A DNA stretch of 64,000 nt from Dioscorea cayenensis subsp. rotundata (taxonomy: Eukaryota > Streptophyta > Magnoliopsida > Dioscoreales > Dioscoreaceae): contig NC_052475.1 of NCBI RefSeq assembly GCF_009730915.1, positions 30,565,016-30,629,015 of the forward strand. Reading direction: 5' to 3'. The notes under the pieces are model-generated. The model had not been told where the DNA came from. It made no database searches and saw only the letters and a list, made by a program, of their open reading frames with translations. Both the position numbers and the translations under genes were made by a program. Shown here in pieces: positions 46,601-64,000 of the stretch; position 1 is the stretch's first letter; the number at the start of each line of letters is the position of its first letter.

Positions 46601-47019
46601 AGTTCATATTTTTGATTAAACCCTAGCCAATGACAGAGTAAGAAACAAATCAAATCACAATCTTGGAATAGAAATAAACTCACCTGTGCAACAAGACATA
46701 GCCTCCCTCCACATGAAACACATTTCAGCCAATTAGATCCAAGTTTCATTTCTGAGACAGGCCAGTCCTGCAATACAAAGCTGTCAACTTTAACACTCAT
46801 CAGACAAAAAGCAAGCAACTTGTCAAATTAAAATCACCACTGTTGTAAACAACAAGCAAAAGGTATAACACCATTATAGATTAGATGAACAAGTGGCTAA
46901 ATTCACCGAATCCTTAATACACTCACAGGCAATCCACCAATCTTGGTAGTATAATGATCAGCTTTCTCACGGTAATCCTCAGCCCAAGGCCCTGGCATTC
47001 CAAGCAGAGTTCCTCCCAT
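43696..47019 (-). CDS. PDCD2L: Programmed cell death 2-like (PDCD2/Tsr4) protein
   Basis: Seven coding exons on the minus strand: 47019-46927, 46767-46684, 46043-45946, 45852-45533, 45419-45185, 44290-44086 and 43782-43696; 373 aa. Animal and yeast relatives are dedicated chaperones of ribosomal protein uS5 (RPS2) in 40S assembly; this role is inferred here. The N-terminal TYPP-type region reads [43 protein letters not shown] and [15 protein letters not shown], with paired Cys likely binding zinc. A low-complexity acidic and Lys-rich middle follows. The PDCD2 C-terminal domain has [35 protein letters not shown] and [20 protein letters not shown]. The last exon adds a Cys-rich tail ([20 protein letters not shown]). 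Frames join perfectly. A 5' UTR intron is possible (donor CAAG/gtattg at 47187). Confidence 0.9.
44485..44840 (+). mobile_element. SINE-like element with internal 66-bp duplication, in a PDCD2L intron
   Basis: The head has a box A-like TAGCCTGATGG (44496) and, about 35 bp on, a degenerate box B (GGTTAGATTTTAG, 44532). A 66-bp segment (GATAATTCAGTGAAGTCCTT ...) at 44509 is repeated at 44575 with few changes, including a second box B-like GGTTAAATTCTAG. The element ends TTGTGGTTTATCCAATTCAA followed by an A-rich stretch, the same tail as at 16565-16625. The layout (tRNA-like head, body, shared tail) fits a plant SINE inserted opposite to the host gene. Decayed. Confidence 0.45.
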
Positions 47020-47644
47020 CCCTTAAACACTTCACAACAAATTCCTCAAATCAACAACACCGCACCATAATGAACAACAAACTAAAAACCAACACTCAGA
47101 GAAGGATTAAGAGATCTCAATACCAGAAATTTCGAGAAATTTTTGTAAACAAGAGGAGAAAAAAAAGAGTATTTTCAATTCAATACCTTGAGGTTCGTCT
47201 CTAGATATGCGAGAGGTTTCACTTGCCGCGCCGCCGCCGCCGCCGCCGCCGCCGCCACTAGCGGTGGAGCTTCTAAAGTTCTTCTAAGCTTTTAGATTCG
47301 GATCCCATGAGTTTGTGGGCCGGTTCTTTCTTAATGGATCGGTTCCTCAATAATGGGTCGGATCCATAGAACGCGTTTCCACTTCGTGGGCCGGTTCTTT
47401 CTTAATGGATCGGTTCCTCAATTACGGGTCGGATCCATAAGACGACGCGATGGCTGATGTGGAGCAGGGGATTGCTTTGCGAAATTTAGGGCTTCGGGCC
47501 ATTCTTCAGGCCTCTCTCTCTCTCTTTCTCTCTCGATCGCTCTTCATCCCTAAATTATCTATAAATCGAGGAAAAAATCTGGGAAATAATCCAAGAAAAG
47601 GTCCGTTTTTGCACTAAATCCTTCTCCGTTTCTTAATCTTCGCA
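47020..47644. promoter_or_regulatory. Divergent promoter of PDCD2L (-) and the AAA ATPase gene (+)
   Basis: The two ORFs face away from each other with 1.26 kb between their ATGs, and leader exons on both sides shorten the true gap. A (GCC)n tract at 47228-47256 lies on the PDCD2L leader side. A tandem duplication at 47315-47447 (period 71) carries TGGGCCGG (site II-like) and GGATCGGTTCC in both copies. A (CT)n tract at 47513-47534 probably lies near the start of the ATPase transcript. No TATA box stands out, as is usual for housekeeping pairs. Confidence 0.55.
47315..47447 (+). repeat. 71-bp tandem duplication in the divergent promoter
   Basis: Copies begin GTGGGCCGGTTCTTTCTTAA at 47315 and 47386. 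Both continue TGGATCGGTTCCTCAAT and end GGGTCGGATCCATA. Only about four differences are seen in 60 bp, so the duplication is fairly recent. Each copy holds one TGGGCC motif. Confidence 0.85.
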
Positions 47645-48280
47645 ATGACACACGGATATGTTGTCAAACTTGTGGTAATTTTCTCTGTTTTCTTGCTTAT
47701 ATTAGATTTCTTTTCTTTTTTTAATTTTTGGTTTGTCATTTATTATTGGGAATCTTAAATTCTAGATTTTATTTGTTCTAGTGAGCTTGTGCTTATGGTT
47801 TTCTACTGTCTCATGTAATGGAATCGGAGATTTTGATTATTTACCTGAAATTTCTGCGATTTTTAGAGCTAGATATTTTAAATTTGGTATTTGATTTGAG
47901 TTTCCTTTATTTTTTTCTTGAATCTAATTCAAGAACCTGATATTTGTTCTCATGCATTATTACTCTTTTCATGTGCGGCATCATTATGTTTATTATTGAT
48001 TTTTGTAACGGAAATTTTTTTTTTTAGATTCTTCTTACTTATTCTAAGAAAAAAAGCTTTTTGGAGTTCACAACCATCACATACTTTTTCTCTGGCTATT
48101 AGCTTTCTTCATTTGATTGGTAAACATTTGGACTTTTAAATTAATACATAGTTTTCTTTTATTTGCCTGAATGAATATTTTCTGATTTTCCTTCTTGCAG
48201 TTGAACTTAATCGGTTGAGGGAGTATTGTTATAGGCAAGGGGAATGAAATAGTTTCTTTCTTGATACAAAGTAGGCTGCA
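47645..48280 (+). other. AAA ATPase leader: possible spliced upstream ORF and leader intron
   Basis: A donor (TTGTG/gtaatt) at 47675 and a strong acceptor (cttcttgcag) ending at 48200 define a likely 5' UTR intron of 526 bp. An ATG at 47645 opens MTHGYVVKLV up to the donor. Joining to 48201 would add four codons and then stop, giving a 14-aa upstream ORF split by the intron. Splicing and leader extent are inferred. Confidence 0.45.
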
Positions 48281-62604
<14,324 letters not shown>

Positions 62605-64000
62605 CATAATTAGATGATGGATCTCTTTAGTGCCGAGCTGGTTTTAGGGAAAAGGGCATATGGCTAGTAAAATCATTGTAAGGTTTCCTTAGACCCTCTC
62701 TTTATAAAGTTTTGCTGAGCCACTCATCTTGTACTACTTCAGTCATTGTTGTTTGGGTCTTTTTTTCTTGATTTCTTTTTTCGTTTTCTTTTTTAATGTT
62801 TACAATACTTAGTTCTAATTTATATTTATTATAAATTCTTCACAAAGATACTGATCAATATAATTTTAGAAAAATAACATATATTTTTCTAAAATGGTGA
62901 TTTGTTTGCATTCTTATATCATTCTTATAGTTTTCTTGTTATTAGTGGTATTATTATTGACTGAATTTTTTTTTGTATTTTAGCAATACAATTTGATAGT
63001 GATAAAATATTGTGATTGTATCTTTCCAATTTAAAGTTATATGAGATCTAAATTCTTCTGTCCAATTCTGCATTTATTAGAAAATATTCAGTCTTATTTA
63101 TTTATTTATTTATTTATTTATTTTAAAAAAGGAGGCACTGCTCCATTTGAAATGATTAAAAAGTCTTGATGGTGTGCGCTGCATTCATATCATGAATGGT
63201 ATTGAAAAAAATGAGCCCTACCGGCAAAGACAATATCAGTTGGAAACCACTCAATTGCCATACCATCAGCAATGCTTCGCACTAGCGCTCTTTTGTGTAG
63301 ACTGTAGACATGCCCACTAGTATTATGCACGTGTAAAGCATATGCAAATATATATATATATATAGAGATATATTTTTTTTTTAAATAAATGTTGACTTAT
63401 GTTAGGAATATACATATGTTAATACTTCAACACACTTGTATTCTCATTTTGTGTCATGAGGTTTGAACTTATCTTCTCGGTCAGATATAAATACTCTATA
63501 CATCTTCTCGGTCAGATATAAATACTTTATACAATGAATTTAATGTTAATAAATTAAGAGATCGTTAACTTAATTAAATAATTTAAATAATTCAATAAGT
63601 TATTCATTAGTGATTTTTATTTTTTTGAAAATACAAAAGGTGAAAGCAAAGTTTATTTTCAGAAAACAAGATTGTATTTTAGGCTGGATAAATTCATTGG
63701 AAGTTCTCATGCTGTGAGCATATTAATATCATTAAAAATAAATGTGTTGCCATTTTTCCATATCAGAGCAAAACCATTAAATTGGAAATTTTTTATTTAA
63801 AATTATTATTGTTATTATTATTATTATTTGGTGGATTTATAAAAAATCTCATTTTTCTTTCAACCAAGAGGCCCAAGGCTTGATATTTTAATTTTAATAA
63901 AATATTGACAGGTGTCATGAAGTGATTAGCTAATTATTAGTTTATATTTAACATTGACTATATATTATATATACTAAATTTATATTTGAAAAAAAAAATT
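62605..64000. other. ATPase 3' UTR and AT-rich spacer
   Basis: The 3' UTR probably runs to about 62800. The remainder is AT-rich, with (TTTA)n at 63094-63123, (TA)n at 63347-63363 and a 31-bp tandem duplication at 63471-63532. No gene seen up to the window edge. Confidence 0.55.
63471..63532. repeat. 31-bp tandem duplication
   Basis: Two adjacent copies of ATCTTCTCGGTCAGATATAA, ATACTCTATAC start at 63471 and 63502 and differ by one base (C/T). Recent, non-coding. Confidence 0.85.

Overview
This window is nuclear DNA of a flowering plant and carries eleven protein-coding genes. The introns are spliceosomal GT-AG introns, the spacers are AT-rich with many (TA)n runs, and several gene families are plant-specific (HD-Zip I, PPR-DYW, type I pectin methylesterase, the HGGGRC-repeat protein). 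A 14-exon sucrose transporter most like the monocot SUT1 (type IIB) clade points to a monocot. The AT-rich spacers and modest gene density look unlike a grass, and a yam-like lineage is possible, but that is inference. All family names come from reading the translations; no database search was made.

Layout. 1-3051 (+): RRM protein like BINDING PARTNER OF ACD11 1. 3952-6819 (+): sucrose transporter SUT1. 7403-9234 (+): pectin methylesterase with an inhibitor pro-domain. 9235-13492: AT-rich spacer. 13493-14503 (-): HD-Zip I factor of the ATHB13 group. 14504-20000: gene-poor spacer with a 90-bp miniature transposon and retroposon tails. 20578-21643 (+): glutaredoxin-like, four-CxxC protein whose reading frame is broken near its start. 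22985-25489 (+): retromer subunit VPS29. 26268-28007 (+): intronless PPR-DYW editing factor. 28978-32344 (-): sphingoid base C4 hydroxylase. 34289-36196 (-): HGGGRC-repeat protein often called 'WRKY19-like', with a long 5' UTR intron. 39140-43690: AT-rich spacer with a GCTCG-rich transposon and an orphan G-box island. 43696-47019 (-): PDCD2-like ribosome-assembly protein. 48281-62604 (+): 24-exon mitochondrial-type AAA ATPase that shares a divergent promoter with the PDCD2-like gene. The rest is AT-rich spacer.

The genes do not form a pathway; this is ordinary plant gene order with unrelated housekeeping, transport, wall and signalling genes. Exon boundaries were worked out by hand from GT/AG sites and frame continuity. 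All multi-exon models close in frame: 244, 504, 566, 273, 190, 257, 373 and 1031 aa.

I found no new multi-gene system. The most interesting signals are local. A near-perfect 185-bp tandem duplication copies a splice acceptor inside the AAA ATPase gene. A frameshift lies at a C-run/CAC microsatellite in the glutaredoxin-like gene. Other signals are a 1.37-kb TIR transposon in an intron, a 90-bp element carrying two G-boxes with a clean 9-bp target duplication, a 71-bp duplication inside the divergent promoter, and an upstream ORF ending 9 nt before the HD-Zip start.
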